This document shows, in pieces, positions 42,607 through 51,221 of a DNA stretch of 64,000 nucleotides. Position numbers and translations under genes: made by a program. Numbering within the stretch: position 1 is the stretch's first letter; every line of letters begins with the position of its first letter. Origin of the DNA: Octadecabacter sp. SW4 (lineage in GTDB: Bacteria; Pseudomonadota; Alphaproteobacteria; Rhodobacterales; Rhodobacteraceae); contig NZ_CP042819.1 of the NCBI RefSeq assembly GCF_008065155.1, positions 186,001 to 250,000 of the forward strand, read 5' to 3'. The notes beneath the pieces were generated by a model. That model saw nothing but the letters and a program-made list of their open reading frames with translations. It was not told the origin of the DNA and ran no database searches.

Positions 42607-43094
42607 GCCGTGCCTTCGTGCCCTGGCCAAGCGCGGTCTTGCGCACCCCCGCCGCCGAAGTCGAGGAGATCACAGACGAAATCGGCGCGCTTTGGGACGA
42701 GATGATTTCGGCGATGGACGCCATGCCCGGTGTCGGTTTGGCGGCCCCGCAGCTGGGCGTTGGATTGCGCCTTGCCGTCGTCGATGCCAGCGACAAACGC
42801 GGGCAGGCGATCTGCATGGCCAACCCGAGTATCCTGCACGCAAGTGTCGAGCTGCGCGCGCATCAGGAAGCCTCGCCCAATTTGCCCGGTGTGGCGGCGG
42901 TGTTGAAGCGCCCTCGTGCCGTGACGGTGCGGTTCATGAACGATCAGGGCATGTGGGACCGCAAGGAGTTGGTCGGGCTGTGGGCGACCAGCGTGCAGCA
43001 CCAGATCGATCATCTGAACGGCCGGATGTATTTTGACCGCCTTAGCCGTGTGAAACGCGATATGTTGCTGAAAAAGGCTGCAAAACTGCGCTAG
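42603..43094 (+). CDS. Degenerate peptide deformylase-like protein
   Basis: The 163-residue paralogue keeps the fold and the first motif GVGLAAPQ at 43-50. The metal-binding EGCLS is replaced by EASPN with Ser91 at the Cys position, and HEIDH is HQIDH with Gln134 replacing the catalytic Glu. Two His remain. A standard deformylation reaction is therefore unlikely. Similar second copies are often present next to def in this group. It starts with ATGA overlap on def, so its level is tied to that of def, and it could be a regulatory or ribosome-binding partner. Confidence 0.85.
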   Translation: MSRAFVPWPSAVLRTPAAEVEEITDEIGALWDEMISAMDAMPGVGLAAPQLGVGLRLAVVDASDKRGQAICMANPSILHASVELRAHQEASPNLPGVAAVLKRPRAVTVRFMNDQGMWDRKELVGLWATSVQHQIDHLNGRMYFDRLSRVKRDMLLKKAAKLR

Positions 43095-43105
43095 TTGCAG
43101 ACGCG

Positions 43106-43146
43106 GGAGCCTCCGGCGGGAGTTTTTTGGCCAAGATGAAGGGGAA
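43106..43146 (+). repeat. Dispersed CCTCCGGCGGGAG repeat before fmt
   Basis: GGAGCCTCCGGCGGGAG, a T-run and TGGCCAAGATGAAGGGG; the 3' GAAGGGG supplies the Shine-Dalgarno sequence of fmt. It is the closest match to the copy inside cobN (34 of 37 bases). Confidence 0.7.
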
Positions 43147-43150
43147 ACCG

Positions 43151-44050
43151 ATGCGCGTTGTTTTCATGGGGACACCTGATTTTTCGGTGCCAGTGCTGGA
43201 TGCGCTTGTGGCCGCGGGGCTCGAGATTTGCGCGGTTTATTCCCAGCCGCCCCGCCCAGCCGGTCGTGGCAAGAAAGACCGCCCAAGCCCCGTTCAGGCC
43301 AGGGCGGAAAGTCTGGGTCTGCCGGTACGCCATCCCGTTTCGCTGAAAGATGCACAGGCGCAGGCTGATTTTGCCGCGTTGGATGCGGATGTGGCGGTGG
43401 TCGTGGCCTATGGGTTGATCTTGCCACAGGTGGTGCTGGATGCGCCGAAGTTAGGCTGCCTGAATATCCATGCCAGTCTGTTGCCCCGTTGGCGGGGAGC
43501 TGCGCCGATCCATCGCGCCATCATGGCGGGGGATGCGAAAACCGGCGTGTGCATCATGCAGATGGACGCGGGGCTGGACACGGGCCCCGTGCTGCTGCGC
43601 GAGGCTGTGGCGATTGCCCCGGAAGACACGACAGGCGCGCTGCATGATCGCCTGTCCGAATTGGGCGCGATGCTGATCGTCAAGGCGCTTGCGCAGATCG
43701 ACAGTTTGGTTCCCCAAGCCCAACCCGAAAATGGCGTGACCTATGCCGCCAAGATCGACAAGGCCGAGGCACGTGTGGATTGGAGCCGTCCGGCGGTCGA
43801 GGTTGATCATCTGATCAGGGGATTGTCACCTTTTCCCGGCGCGTGGTGCGATCTGGGCGGCGAACGGGTAAAGCTGCTTGGCAGCCGTCTTACCGATGGG
43901 CAGGGCGGCGCGGGGCAGATTTTGGGTGGTTTCACGGTGGCCTGTGGGGACGGTGCCGTTGCGATTACCCGCCTGCAACGTGCGGGTAAAAAGCCGATGG
44001 AGACCAGCGATGCTCTGCGCGGGTTGGACCTGCCTGAACGGCTGACCTAG
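43151..44050 (+). CDS. fmt: Methionyl-tRNA formyltransferase
   Basis: The 299-residue enzyme formylates initiator Met-tRNA using 10-formyl-tetrahydrofolate. It has [19 protein letters not shown] at the start, the catalytic loop [20 protein letters not shown] near residue 105 and a C-terminal OB-like domain that binds tRNA (about 200-299). The ATG at 43151 follows GAAGGGG from the repeat; upstream in-frame starts lie within the repeat. Its stop overlaps the convergent channel gene by four bases. Confidence 0.95.
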   Translation: MRVVFMGTPDFSVPVLDALVAAGLEICAVYSQPPRPAGRGKKDRPSPVQARAESLGLPVRHPVSLKDAQAQADFAALDADVAVVVAYGLILPQVVLDAPKLGCLNIHASLLPRWRGAAPIHRAIMAGDAKTGVCIMQMDAGLDTGPVLLREAVAIAPEDTTGALHDRLSELGAMLIVKALAQIDSLVPQAQPENGVTYAAKIDKAEARVDWSRPAVEVDHLIRGLSPFPGAWCDLGGERVKLLGSRLTDGQGGAGQILGGFTVACGDGAVAITRLQRAGKKPMETSDALRGLDLPERLT

Positions 44051-44670
44051 GCCTTGGGCGGGCGGCTTTTGTAGACGGGCAGGCGCCAGCCAAAGGCGAT
44101 GCTGCCTGCACGCAGGGCCAATGTCAGAACGGCGCAAGCAACCAGTGCGAGGTTGACGCTGTAACCGGCTGCCAGCACCAAGACAGCGCCCGCCGCACCG
44201 GCAAAGGCACATGTTACATAAAGTTCGCCTTGTTTGAGGACCAACGGAACCTCGTTGCAGACCACGTCGCGCAGCAGGCCGCCAAAACAGCCCGTGGTGA
44301 CGCCCATGATCAGCACGATGGCCCAGGGCTGCCCCATCCCAAGCGCCACGGCGACCCCGGCAGGCACAGCCACAGCCAGCGCGAATGCGTCAAACCACAG
44401 GATCGTCCGATACCGGGATTCCAGAAGGTGGGCGGTAAAGAACACCAGCACTGCTGCAACACTGGCCGCCAGAATGAACGTGGGATTGGCAACCCAGAAC
44501 ACCACATCGCGGTTCAGGATCACATCGCGCAGGGTGCCGCCACCGACCGCCGTGAGGCTGGCGACAAAGATGAATCCGACGATATCAAGCTGGGCGCGGC
44601 TGGCCACAAGGGCACCTGTCAGTGCAAAGATGAACACCGAGGCAGTGTCGAGGAAGACAACCGCGCTCAT
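44047..44670 (-). CDS. UPF0126 trimeric intracellular cation channel-like protein
   Basis: The 207-residue inner-membrane protein has about seven helices in two repeats with the family glycine motifs [20 protein letters not shown] near residue 42 and [19 protein letters not shown] near 128. Bacterial TRIC-like members conduct monovalent cations, though glycine or other substrates have been proposed for relatives. The start overlaps the rnhA stop as ATGA. Confidence 0.88.
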   Translation of the reverse strand: MSAVVFLDTASVFIFALTGALVASRAQLDIVGFIFVASLTAVGGGTLRDVILNRDVVFWVANPTFILAASVAAVLVFFTAHLLESRYRTILWFDAFALAVAVPAGVAVALGMGQPWAIVLIMGVTTGCFGGLLRDVVCNEVPLVLKQGELYVTCAFAGAAGAVLVLAAGYSVNLALVACAVLTLALRAGSIAFGWRLPVYKSRPPKA

Positions 44671-45122
44671 GCGGGTTTGAACGGGGCCATGCCCGCGCGC
44701 GCCAATTCATCGGCGCGTTCGTTTTCGGGATGGCCCGCGTGCCCCTTGACCCATTCCCATGTGACGGCGTGACGTTGCGTTGCCTCGTCGAGCCGCCGCC
44801 ACAGGTCTTCGTTTTTCACAGGCTTTTTCGCCGCCGTTTTCCAGCCGCGTTTTTTCCATCCGTGAATCCAGTTGGTGATCCCGTCCTTGACGTAGGAACT
44901 GTCGGTCACGATGGTGATTGCCGTGTCGCGCGACAGGGATTCCAATGCGCTGATTGCGGCCAGCAATTCCATCCGGTTGTTCGTCGTGTCCGCCGCGCCG
45001 CCCGACAGTTCCCGTTCCTTGACCACCGCATCACCCTCGCGTGCGATCAGCAGGGCGCCCCAGCCGCCGGGGCCGGGATTGCCGCTGCAAGCACCGTCGG
45101 TATAGGCGTAAAGGTCAGGCAT
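44667..45122 (-). CDS. rnhA: Ribonuclease HI
   Basis: The 151-residue enzyme cleaves RNA in RNA-DNA hybrids. The catalytic carboxylates are present in [16 protein letters not shown] (Asp9), [10 protein letters not shown] (Glu), [10 protein letters not shown] (Asp) and the His/Asp end [17 protein letters not shown]. Length is normal. The start overlaps the end of a broken methyltransferase gene by eight bases, indicating that both once formed a coupled operon. Confidence 0.96.
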   Translation of the reverse strand: MPDLYAYTDGACSGNPGPGGWGALLIAREGDAVVKERELSGGAADTTNNRMELLAAISALESLSRDTAITIVTDSSYVKDGITNWIHGWKKRGWKTAAKKPVKNEDLWRRLDEATQRHAVTWEWVKGHAGHPENERADELARAGMAPFKPA

Positions 45123-45290
45123 TCTTGCGGGCTCTCATGGTGACGTAAGGATCATCGGTGCCTGCACATCCCACTTCGCGTCCTTCGTCAATGGCCAGAA
45201 CCGAGAAACCGGCGTCGTGCAGCAGTTTTGCAGCCCCGCTGGCGTGACATAGGTGTATTTACGGTCGATCTTGTCGCGCGCCTACCGCCG
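45115..45290 (-). pseudogene. 3' remnant of a class I SAM methyltransferase gene
   Basis: The minus strand encodes a methyltransferase-like C-terminus in two frames: RDKIDRKYTYVTPAG and, after a one-base frameshift near 45240, KLLHDAGFSVLAIDEG and [10 protein letters not shown] to a stop that overlaps the rnhA ATG. The rest of the gene is absent; beyond 45290 the sequence loses this similarity and the polyuronate island begins. Assignment to methyltransferases is from the pattern of the final strands and so only moderately sure. Confidence 0.55.
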
Positions 45291-45394
45291 ATATCCTGCA
45301 ATAGGCCCAGGGATGGGCGCGAAAGAATGCGCCGGACCCCAAATGAACGACGCGCGATGGCGGTCGTGGTTCGGTGTTCATGCGCGGATGGCGA

Positions 45395-46222
45395 TCATTT
45401 CAGATCGCTCATTGGCACCATGTCCATGTCGCTGAAGTCCACATTGTCACCCGCCATTGTCCAGCAGAACGTATAAGCAGCGGTGCCCGCCCCGCAGTGG
45501 ATCGACCACGGCGGTGAAATCACGATCTCTTCGTTGGCCATGACAAGATGCCGGGTTTCATCTGGCGCGCCCATGAAATGGAAAACACGCGCATCCTCTG
45601 GCACGTTAAAGTAAAGATAGGCCTCCATCCGACGATCATGCAGGTGGGCGGGCATCGTGTTCCAGAGCGACCCAGGGGCGAACTGGGTGTAGCCCATCAG
45701 AAGCTGGCAAGTCTCGCAAACTTCGGGGTGAAGGAACTGGATGATAACCCGTTCGTTTGCAGTCTCCCGGCTGCCAAGTTCAACCCGGCGGGCGTCTGCA
45801 AGCTTGATCAGTTTGGTTGGGCACGTGCGATGTGCAGGCGAAGATGTGATGTAGAACCGACCCTTGCCAGAAAAGGTCACGGCCCCGGCACCCATGCCGA
45901 TATAGAGCAGTTCTCCGGTCCCTAAAGTGTGGATGTCACCATCCACTTCAACGGTGCCCGTTTCACCAATGTTCAAAATCCCCATCTCTCGGCGATCCAG
46001 AAAACCGGGCGTGCCGGTCTCGTGCATGTGATCCAGCGTCAACCTATCGTTTCCGGGCACAGCAGAGCCTACGATCAGGCGATCATAATGTGTGTAGACC
46101 AGATTGATTTCGCCTTCTGCAAACAGCCCGCCTTTGTGAAAATGACTGCGCAGCCCATTCGTATCAAGCGTTTTTGCGGTCGCAGGATCAATGGCATAGC
46201 GGGTTTCGGTCTTGAGGGTCAT
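45395..46222 (-). CDS. kduI: 5-dehydro-4-deoxy-D-glucuronate isomerase KduI
   Basis: The 275-residue cupin-fold isomerase converts 5-keto-4-deoxyuronate to 2,5-diketo-3-deoxygluconate in pectin and related polyuronate breakdown. The zinc ligands are visible as the His pair and Glu of HLHDRRMEAYLYF near residue 185 and the His of SPPWSIHCG near 240. Length equals that of known KduI (about 278). The ATG at 46222 (MTLKTETRYAIDP) is chosen over an extension to 46252. The gene is the outermost member of the island, next to the broken methyltransferase. Confidence 0.94.
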   Translation of the reverse strand: MTLKTETRYAIDPATAKTLDTNGLRSHFHKGGLFAEGEINLVYTHYDRLIVGSAVPGNDRLTLDHMHETGTPGFLDRREMGILNIGETGTVEVDGDIHTLGTGELLYIGMGAGAVTFSGKGRFYITSSPAHRTCPTKLIKLADARRVELGSRETANERVIIQFLHPEVCETCQLLMGYTQFAPGSLWNTMPAHLHDRRMEAYLYFNVPEDARVFHFMGAPDETRHLVMANEEIVISPPWSIHCGAGTAAYTFCWTMAGDNVDFSDMDMVPMSDLK

Positions 46223-46611
46223 CGTGTGTCCTTTGGGCATCTTTGGCTGCAATTATGTGAATGGGATGACGGCGCATGCACAAGGCCTGCAGGCATGTTT
46301 GGCGCACCGATACGAGAGGTCTTCGGCGACTGCGGCTGCACTTGCATGACCGGCCCGTCCGCGAGGCTCACCCCCGCCAGTTCAGTTAGCACCGGGGTGC
46401 GAAAAAAGCGCACGGTGGTCTTTTTCAACCTTTGCAAGTCTTTGCGAGTGATACCCAATTGTTCAGGCAGCACACTGTGAAAAAGCAGCCGGTGAAACAC
46501 GTAGCGATCAGGCGTGACGAGGGTCGGAGCGTGATCAGGCAACGGCACATCTTGTGTATACCCTGCGACGCAATCATGCGGGAACCGGCGGTCGCGGTTA
46601 AGTGCTGGCAT
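46219..46611 (-). CDS. Unrecognised ORF upstream of kduI
   Basis: A 130-residue frame starts MPALNRDRRFPHDCVAG after an AGGGGG site five bases away. It contains TPDRYVFHRLLFHSVLPEQ and ITRKDLQRLKKTTVRFF, which look like a compact helical domain, followed by a less convincing Ser/His-rich end that overlaps the kduI start. I do not recognise a family. It could be a small gene of the kduI transcript, or a decayed one. About 70 bases upstream lies a palindromic operator. Confidence 0.4.
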   Translation of the reverse strand: MPALNRDRRFPHDCVAGYTQDVPLPDHAPTLVTPDRYVFHRLLFHSVLPEQLGITRKDLQRLKKTTVRFFRTPVLTELAGVSLADGPVMQVQPQSPKTSRIGAPNMPAGLVHAPSSHSHNCSQRCPKDTR

Positions 46612-46682
46612 CGCGTCCCCCTATGATGCGCTAAATCATATCAGAGAGGCCACAGTAGCGCCCCTCAGACTCGAAAGATATT

Positions 46683-46694
46683 CTAGTATACTAG
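46683..46694. promoter_or_regulatory. Palindromic operator CTAGTATACTAG
   Basis: A perfect 12-bp palindrome with the GTATAC core typical of FadR/UxuR-type GntR regulators. It lies between the kduI unit and the redoxin gene; identical or near-identical copies occur at 48163, 62008 and 62041. Confidence 0.6.
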
Positions 46695-46766
46695 TTATGT
46701 CAAACACAGAAGCTTGAGCTGGCGGAAAGCGCTCTGCGCGGGAGAGAGTAACCGATTGCGGGTGGC

Positions 46767-47285
46767 CTAAGCTGTTCCGCGCACCGGCCGGTTGTTCGTG
46801 ATGTTGAAGATCATGCCATCCAATAGCTCTTCCAGATCGGGGCGCGCTGCCGGGCCATTTGATATATCAACGAGCATCAATGTGCCGTCGGGACGGATCG
46901 CAAAGGCGCCCGGCTCTGCGAAGTTTCCCGTGGTTTCCGCCTCTGAAAGCGGCGTCGATACGTAAAGCCCAAGGGCGCGCATCTGCTCTTCCTTCAGGCC
47001 ATAGCAAAGATCAAAGTCCCATCCGAACTCCCTGAGATCGGCGAGTGCTTTTTCCGCACTGTCCGCCGAGGCAACAACCACATCCATATGCGCCGTCCAC
47101 GCGGACAGAGCGGCATTCAGTTTATTCAGGAAGCGTTTGCAACGTGGGCAATGACGCCCACGGTAGATGAAAAGCATTGTCCATCTGGTCTTGGCCGCTC
47201 CCACTGTGATCGCTTGGCTTGTGCCGACCCGAGGAAGTCTCATGGGCGCGATCGCTGCGCCAACCCGCGGTTTTGTGCTTGTCAT
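46767..47285 (-). CDS. Redoxin-domain (AhpC/TSA-like) protein
   Basis: The 172-residue thioredoxin-fold protein has Cys46 and Cys49 in YRGRHCPRCKRFLNKL, so it could form an intramolecular disulfide. Later elements VVVASADSAEKALADLREFG and PGAFAIRPDGTLMLVDISNG resemble peroxiredoxin-like proteins. No signal peptide is seen. AAGGGG precedes the ATG. The gene lies between kduI and the GntR gene; a role in the uronate pathway is not known, and it may protect against oxidants or reactive keto sugars. Confidence 0.78.
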   Translation of the reverse strand: MTSTKPRVGAAIAPMRLPRVGTSQAITVGAAKTRWTMLFIYRGRHCPRCKRFLNKLNAALSAWTAHMDVVVASADSAEKALADLREFGWDFDLCYGLKEEQMRALGLYVSTPLSEAETTGNFAEPGAFAIRPDGTLMLVDISNGPAARPDLEELLDGMIFNITNNRPVRGTA

Positions 47286-47334
47286 GTTGACCCCTTACTT
47301 GCACTTTTTCTTGAAACCCAAGGCCGCTTTTTTT

Positions 47335-48015
47335 TCATTGGAAGAAATCCGTGTGCGTTTGATGTATCTCGGCAATCGTTTGATCCAGCCGGCCGACGTG
47401 ATGGCGGATGTGCGCGCGTGCGTCTTGCACCGAGCGGCGACCAAGGGCATTGGCTATCGCACGATGATCATCCAACACCTCCGCCACACTTTCGTCGTTT
47501 GACAAGCTGAGCACACAGAGACGGTCGACCTTGCGCTTGCACTGGTTGATTGTCTCAAAGGCTTTCGGGACGTCAGACAGATCACAGATCAGCTTGTGAA
47601 ACCCGTAGTCGAGTTCATGAAATAGACCAGCGTCGCCCGCTATCAAAGCATCGGACTGTTCATCCAGATTTTCGGCAAGGGCGTCCGAGCGGGCTTGATC
47701 CCATAGCTGGGCAGCGCCCTCAATCACCTCTAGCTCAACCGCCAGCCGGACGAACCGGGTGGCTTCGATTTCTTCCAGCGAAAACCGCCGGACAACGGTC
47801 GCGCGTTGTGGGCGGATATCAAGCAAGTCCAGATTATGGAGCCGGCGAAATGCATCGCGGACGGGTTGACGCGATACGCCGAAACGGCGCGCGATATCGG
47901 TCTCTGAAATCTTGGAGCCAGGCAGGATGGCTAACGTGACAATTTCCCCGTGCAACCATTCAAAAATCACGTCCGCAGTCGATTTGGATTCGCCGATAAC
48001 CAAGGTGTCGTGCAT
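47335..48015 (-). CDS. GntR-family regulator with FCD domain (copy 1)
   Basis: The 226-residue DNA-binding protein has a winged helix at about 15-75 (SETDIARRFGVSRQPVRDAF) and an FCD all-helical effector domain at about 90-210, with the His/Asp metal pocket suggested by FHELDYGFHKLI and HRAIANALGRR. It closely resembles the regulator at 62105: both read GVSRQPVRDAF, DIRPQRAT or LIRPQRAT and VDRLC. It is divergent from the TRAP genes, and an operator-like box lies in the gap at 48163. Confidence 0.9.
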   Translation of the reverse strand: MHDTLVIGESKSTADVIFEWLHGEIVTLAILPGSKISETDIARRFGVSRQPVRDAFRRLHNLDLLDIRPQRATVVRRFSLEEIEATRFVRLAVELEVIEGAAQLWDQARSDALAENLDEQSDALIAGDAGLFHELDYGFHKLICDLSDVPKAFETINQCKRKVDRLCVLSLSNDESVAEVLDDHRAIANALGRRSVQDARAHIRHHVGRLDQTIAEIHQTHTDFFQ

Positions 48016-48162
48016 TTCATCTCCCAGTTCTCCGGACTTCCGGATCGATTCCTGTTCAGCACAGCTCTCGCACGGTTGGCGGTGTGCTGGTCGTGTCGTT
48101 CAGCCCTACAAACGTTAACTTCTCATCACTGAAACTAACAGATTACAACTCACTTGACAAAT

Positions 48163-48174
48163 CTGGGATACTAG
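48163..48174. promoter_or_regulatory. Operator-like box before TRAP dctP
   Basis: CTGGGATACTAG differs by one base from the box at 62008 (CTGGTATACTAG). A TTGACA hexamer ends four bases upstream (48154-48159), so binding would cover a promoter driving the TRAP genes. Confidence 0.5.
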
Positions 48175-48300
48175 TCTCCAATTGATGGTAGGCCAAGAAA
48201 CCTAAAGGGTGCAAAATGGCCGACGTGGTGCAGCCAATGATCGTGGAGGAACGGTTGCATATCTAAACACGCACCAAATTATGAACTCTGGGAGAGAACA

Positions 48301-49284
48301 ATGTATCTATCGATTTCAAAGACCATTCTGGGCACCGCGACGGCGTTGGCCCTTATCACATCAGCTGCCAGCGCCGAAGTTTGGCGGGCATGGAACATCC
48401 ATACCGACGGCCACCCCAACACCGCTGCGATGGAACGCTTTGCTGAACTGGTAGCCGAAAAGACCGGCGGCGAAATCAGCGTCGAAGTTTTTAACGGCGG
48501 TGTCCTTGGCAGTCAGCCGGACGCGCTAGAGCAAGTGCAGCTGGGTGCGATCGACGTTGGTAACTTCAACCTTGGTCCAATTGGCCCGATCGTAAAAGAA
48601 GCAAACCTTGTTTCCCTTCCTTTCATTTTCAGCAGCGTTGACCACATGTTCCGCGTCATGGAAGGCCCAGCAGGCGATAAAATCTCCAGCGCAATGGGCG
48701 AAGCGGGAATCCTGCCGATCGGTTGGTTCGATGCTGGCGCGCGTTCTTTCTATAACAATACTGGTCCAATTAATTCGCCAGATGACATCGTCGGCATGAA
48801 AATCCGGGTGATGAACAACGATCTGTTCACCGGTATGGTGAACGCCATGGGCGGCAACGGCACCCCAATGGCATTCTCTGAGGTTTACCAGTCGCTTAGC
48901 ACGGGCGTTGTTGATGGTGCAGAAAACAACCTGCCATCGTTTGAATCCGTTGGCCACTTTGAAGTCGCGGGCTTCTACTCCTTGTCTGAGCACCTGATCA
49001 TTCCAGAATGTATCTGCGTGAACACGGCCAAGTTCGAGGCCTTGTCGGTGGACATGCAAGCCGCCGTTGTGGCCGCCGCCGAAGAAGCGTCCGTCTACCA
49101 GCGCGAGCTATGGGCAGCGCAGACACTGGCAAGCCGCGAAGCTGTTGAAGCCGCTGGTGTTCAGATCAACGAAATCGCCGACAAAGGCCCGTTCCAAGCT
49201 GCAATGGCGCCTGTGTATGCCGACTATCTTGCCGCCAACCCAAGCATGGCGGAACTCGTAGATCTTGCTCAATCAACCGAGTGA
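48301..49284 (+). CDS. TRAP transporter substrate-binding protein (DctP-like, uronate-type)
   Basis: The 327-residue periplasmic protein has a Sec signal of about 25 residues ending ASA. The mature domain starts EVWRAWNIHTDGHPNTAAME and contains GQ-less but typical DctP elements such as GGVLGSQPDALEQVQLGAID near residue 60, LPFIFSSVDHMFRVMEG near 105 and SLSTGVVDGAENNLPSFES near 200. Proteins of this branch bind uronates or related sugar acids through a conserved Arg; the island context supports monomeric uronate or its keto product. GGGAGAG precedes the ATG. Confidence 0.88.
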   Translation: MYLSISKTILGTATALALITSAASAEVWRAWNIHTDGHPNTAAMERFAELVAEKTGGEISVEVFNGGVLGSQPDALEQVQLGAIDVGNFNLGPIGPIVKEANLVSLPFIFSSVDHMFRVMEGPAGDKISSAMGEAGILPIGWFDAGARSFYNNTGPINSPDDIVGMKIRVMNNDLFTGMVNAMGGNGTPMAFSEVYQSLSTGVVDGAENNLPSFESVGHFEVAGFYSLSEHLIIPECICVNTAKFEALSVDMQAAVVAAAEEASVYQRELWAAQTLASREAVEAAGVQINEIADKGPFQAAMAPVYADYLAANPSMAELVDLAQSTE

Positions 49285-49303
49285 TCCACAATAGATAAAC
49301 CAC

Positions 49304-49335
49304 GATGGCATCCGGCAATAACGCCGGGTGCCATC
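49304..49335 (+). terminator. Hairpin after TRAP binding-protein gene
   Basis: GATGGCATCCGGC pairs with GCCGGGTGCCATC (13 bp, one G-T pair) around an AATAAC loop, 19 bases after the stop. No T-run follows, so mRNA protection is more likely than termination. Confidence 0.65.
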
Positions 49336-49357
49336 AATTCAACAAGGATCGCAGCGG

Positions 49358-49885
49358 ATGACTGACGCGCCAGAAAAGCAGACAGGTCTTGGCCCTATCG
49401 ACAGTGTCTTTCGCGGGATTGTTAAGGTCTGCCGCGTCATAACCGGGGTCGCCCTTGTCGCGATGACGCTCTTGTTGGGCTATCAGGTCTTCGGTCGCTA
49501 CGTCCTGAATGACACGCCAACATGGGTTGACCCGCTGTCGTTGTTGCTGGTCATGCTGATCGCGTTCCTTGGCGCGGGAATTGGTGTCTACGAAAACACC
49601 CACCTTTCCGTCGTTATCTTGCGTAACATCGTATCCACCCGAATCCGGTCTGTTCTGGTCATCATGACGGATGCATTCTTGGCGATTTTTGGCGGCCTGA
49701 TGCTTTGGTACGGCGGTCAATTGACGATGTTCAAATGGAACTCGCTCATCCCGCTTATTCAATGGCCCGAGGGCCTGCGGTCGCTGCCCCTAACGATTTG
49801 CGGCGGCATGATCCTGATTTTCTCGCTTGGACATTTGACCCGGCATCTTCTTGGGCGCGACACACGCGTCGACAGCATCGAATAG
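49358..49885 (+). CDS. TRAP transporter small permease (DctQ-like)
   Basis: The 175-residue membrane protein has four hydrophobic segments near residues 20-45, 55-75, 95-115 and 135-155, the DctQ arrangement. The ATG at 49358 follows AAGGATCGCAGCGG; an in-frame upstream start at 49328 lies in the hairpin and is less likely. It joins the binding protein at 48301 and the large permease at 49896. Confidence 0.87.
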   Translation: MTDAPEKQTGLGPIDSVFRGIVKVCRVITGVALVAMTLLLGYQVFGRYVLNDTPTWVDPLSLLLVMLIAFLGAGIGVYENTHLSVVILRNIVSTRIRSVLVIMTDAFLAIFGGLMLWYGGQLTMFKWNSLIPLIQWPEGLRSLPLTICGGMILIFSLGHLTRHLLGRDTRVDSIE

Positions 49886-49895
49886 GGCCTGATTT

Positions 49896-51179
49896 ATGGG
49901 ACTAGCGCTTCTTTTGGGCATTTTTGCCTTATGTGTTGCGATCGGCACCCCCGTCGCCTTTGCCTTGGGCATCGCCGCAATCGGAGCGTTCTGGTTCGAA
50001 GGCCTGCCCCTCATGGTCGGCTTTCAAAGGATCATCTCGGGCATTAACGTCTTCTCGCTGCTGGCCATCCCATTCTTCATCTTCGCCGGTGAGTTGATGT
50101 TCCATGGCGGTATCGCCATCCGTCTTGTGAAGTTTGCGCAAGCCGCCGTTGGGGCCGTGCGGGGCGGGCTTGGCATTGTGAACGTCCTTTCGTCGATGCT
50201 ATTTGGCGGAATTTCAGGCTCCGCTATTGCCGACATATCTGCCTTGGGGTCAATCTTGATCCCTGTGATGAAAGACAAAGGGTATGACGCGGATTATGCG
50301 GTCAACGTCACGGTGACGTCATCCATCGCGGGCATCATCATCCCGCCAAGCCACAATATGATCATTTACGCCATTGCAGCCGGTGGTGCGGTTTCAATTT
50401 CCAAGCTGTTTCTGGCGGGCGTCGTGCCAGGTATCTTGATGTGTGTTTGCCTTGCGGTTGCGGCCTACATCGTAGCGGTCAAACGCGGCTACCAGGCAGA
50501 GCAATTTCCCGGTTGGAATGCACTAATGTTTGCCTTTATCGGCGCAATCCCGGGATTGATGACCGCGGTTATCATCGTGGGCGGCGTCCTGTCAGGCGTG
50601 TTCACAGTGACGGAGTCCGGCGCCTTTGGCGTCATCTATGCCTTTCTTGTGACGCTTCTTGTCTATCGTTCGATCACTTGGGAAAACTTCAAGGTTGCGG
50701 TCAATCAATCGGTCAAGACGACGGCGATGGTCATGATCCTGATCGCTTGCGCGGCTGCGTTCGCCTATATGCTAACGTATTATCGTGTCCCGACCAAAAT
50801 GGTAGGGCTGCTGACTGGGATTACTGAAAACCCGATCCTTATCCTGCTGATGATCAACGCCGTGCTGCTCTTGCTGGGCATGATTATGGACATGGCGGCG
50901 CTGATCCTGATCTGCACACCCATCTTTTTGCCTGTCGCCTACGCGTTAGGAATTGATCCGGTGCAATTTGGTATGATTCTGCTTGTGAATTTGGGCCTTG
51001 GGCTGTGCACGCCGCCCGTTGGGTCCTGTCTTTTCGTTGGCTGTGCCGTTGGGAAACTCCCGATGGAGAAAGCCATTCGCACGATCTGGCCTTTCTATCT
51101 GGCGATATTTGTGGCGCTCATGCTGATCACCTTCGTCCCGGCCATTTCAATGACACTGCCCAATTTATTATGGAACTAA
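49896..51179 (+). CDS. TRAP transporter large permease (DctM-like)
   Basis: The 427-residue membrane protein has about 12 helices. DctM signatures include LLAIPFFIFAGELMFHGGIA near residue 52, MLFGGISGSAIADISALGSI near 102 and SSIAGIIIPPSHNMIIYA near 142; the C-terminal half has LGLGLCTPPVGSCLFVGCAV. It completes the second TRAP transporter and is convergent with the RraA-like gene. Confidence 0.92.
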   Translation: MGLALLLGIFALCVAIGTPVAFALGIAAIGAFWFEGLPLMVGFQRIISGINVFSLLAIPFFIFAGELMFHGGIAIRLVKFAQAAVGAVRGGLGIVNVLSSMLFGGISGSAIADISALGSILIPVMKDKGYDADYAVNVTVTSSIAGIIIPPSHNMIIYAIAAGGAVSISKLFLAGVVPGILMCVCLAVAAYIVAVKRGYQAEQFPGWNALMFAFIGAIPGLMTAVIIVGGVLSGVFTVTESGAFGVIYAFLVTLLVYRSITWENFKVAVNQSVKTTAMVMILIACAAAFAYMLTYYRVPTKMVGLLTGITENPILILLMINAVLLLLGMIMDMAALILICTPIFLPVAYALGIDPVQFGMILLVNLGLGLCTPPVGSCLFVGCAVGKLPMEKAIRTIWPFYLAIFVALMLITFVPAISMTLPNLLWN

Positions 51180-51221
51180 AGCGGGTCCAGTATTGTTGAA
51201 CCAGCGACCATGTTTTACGCG

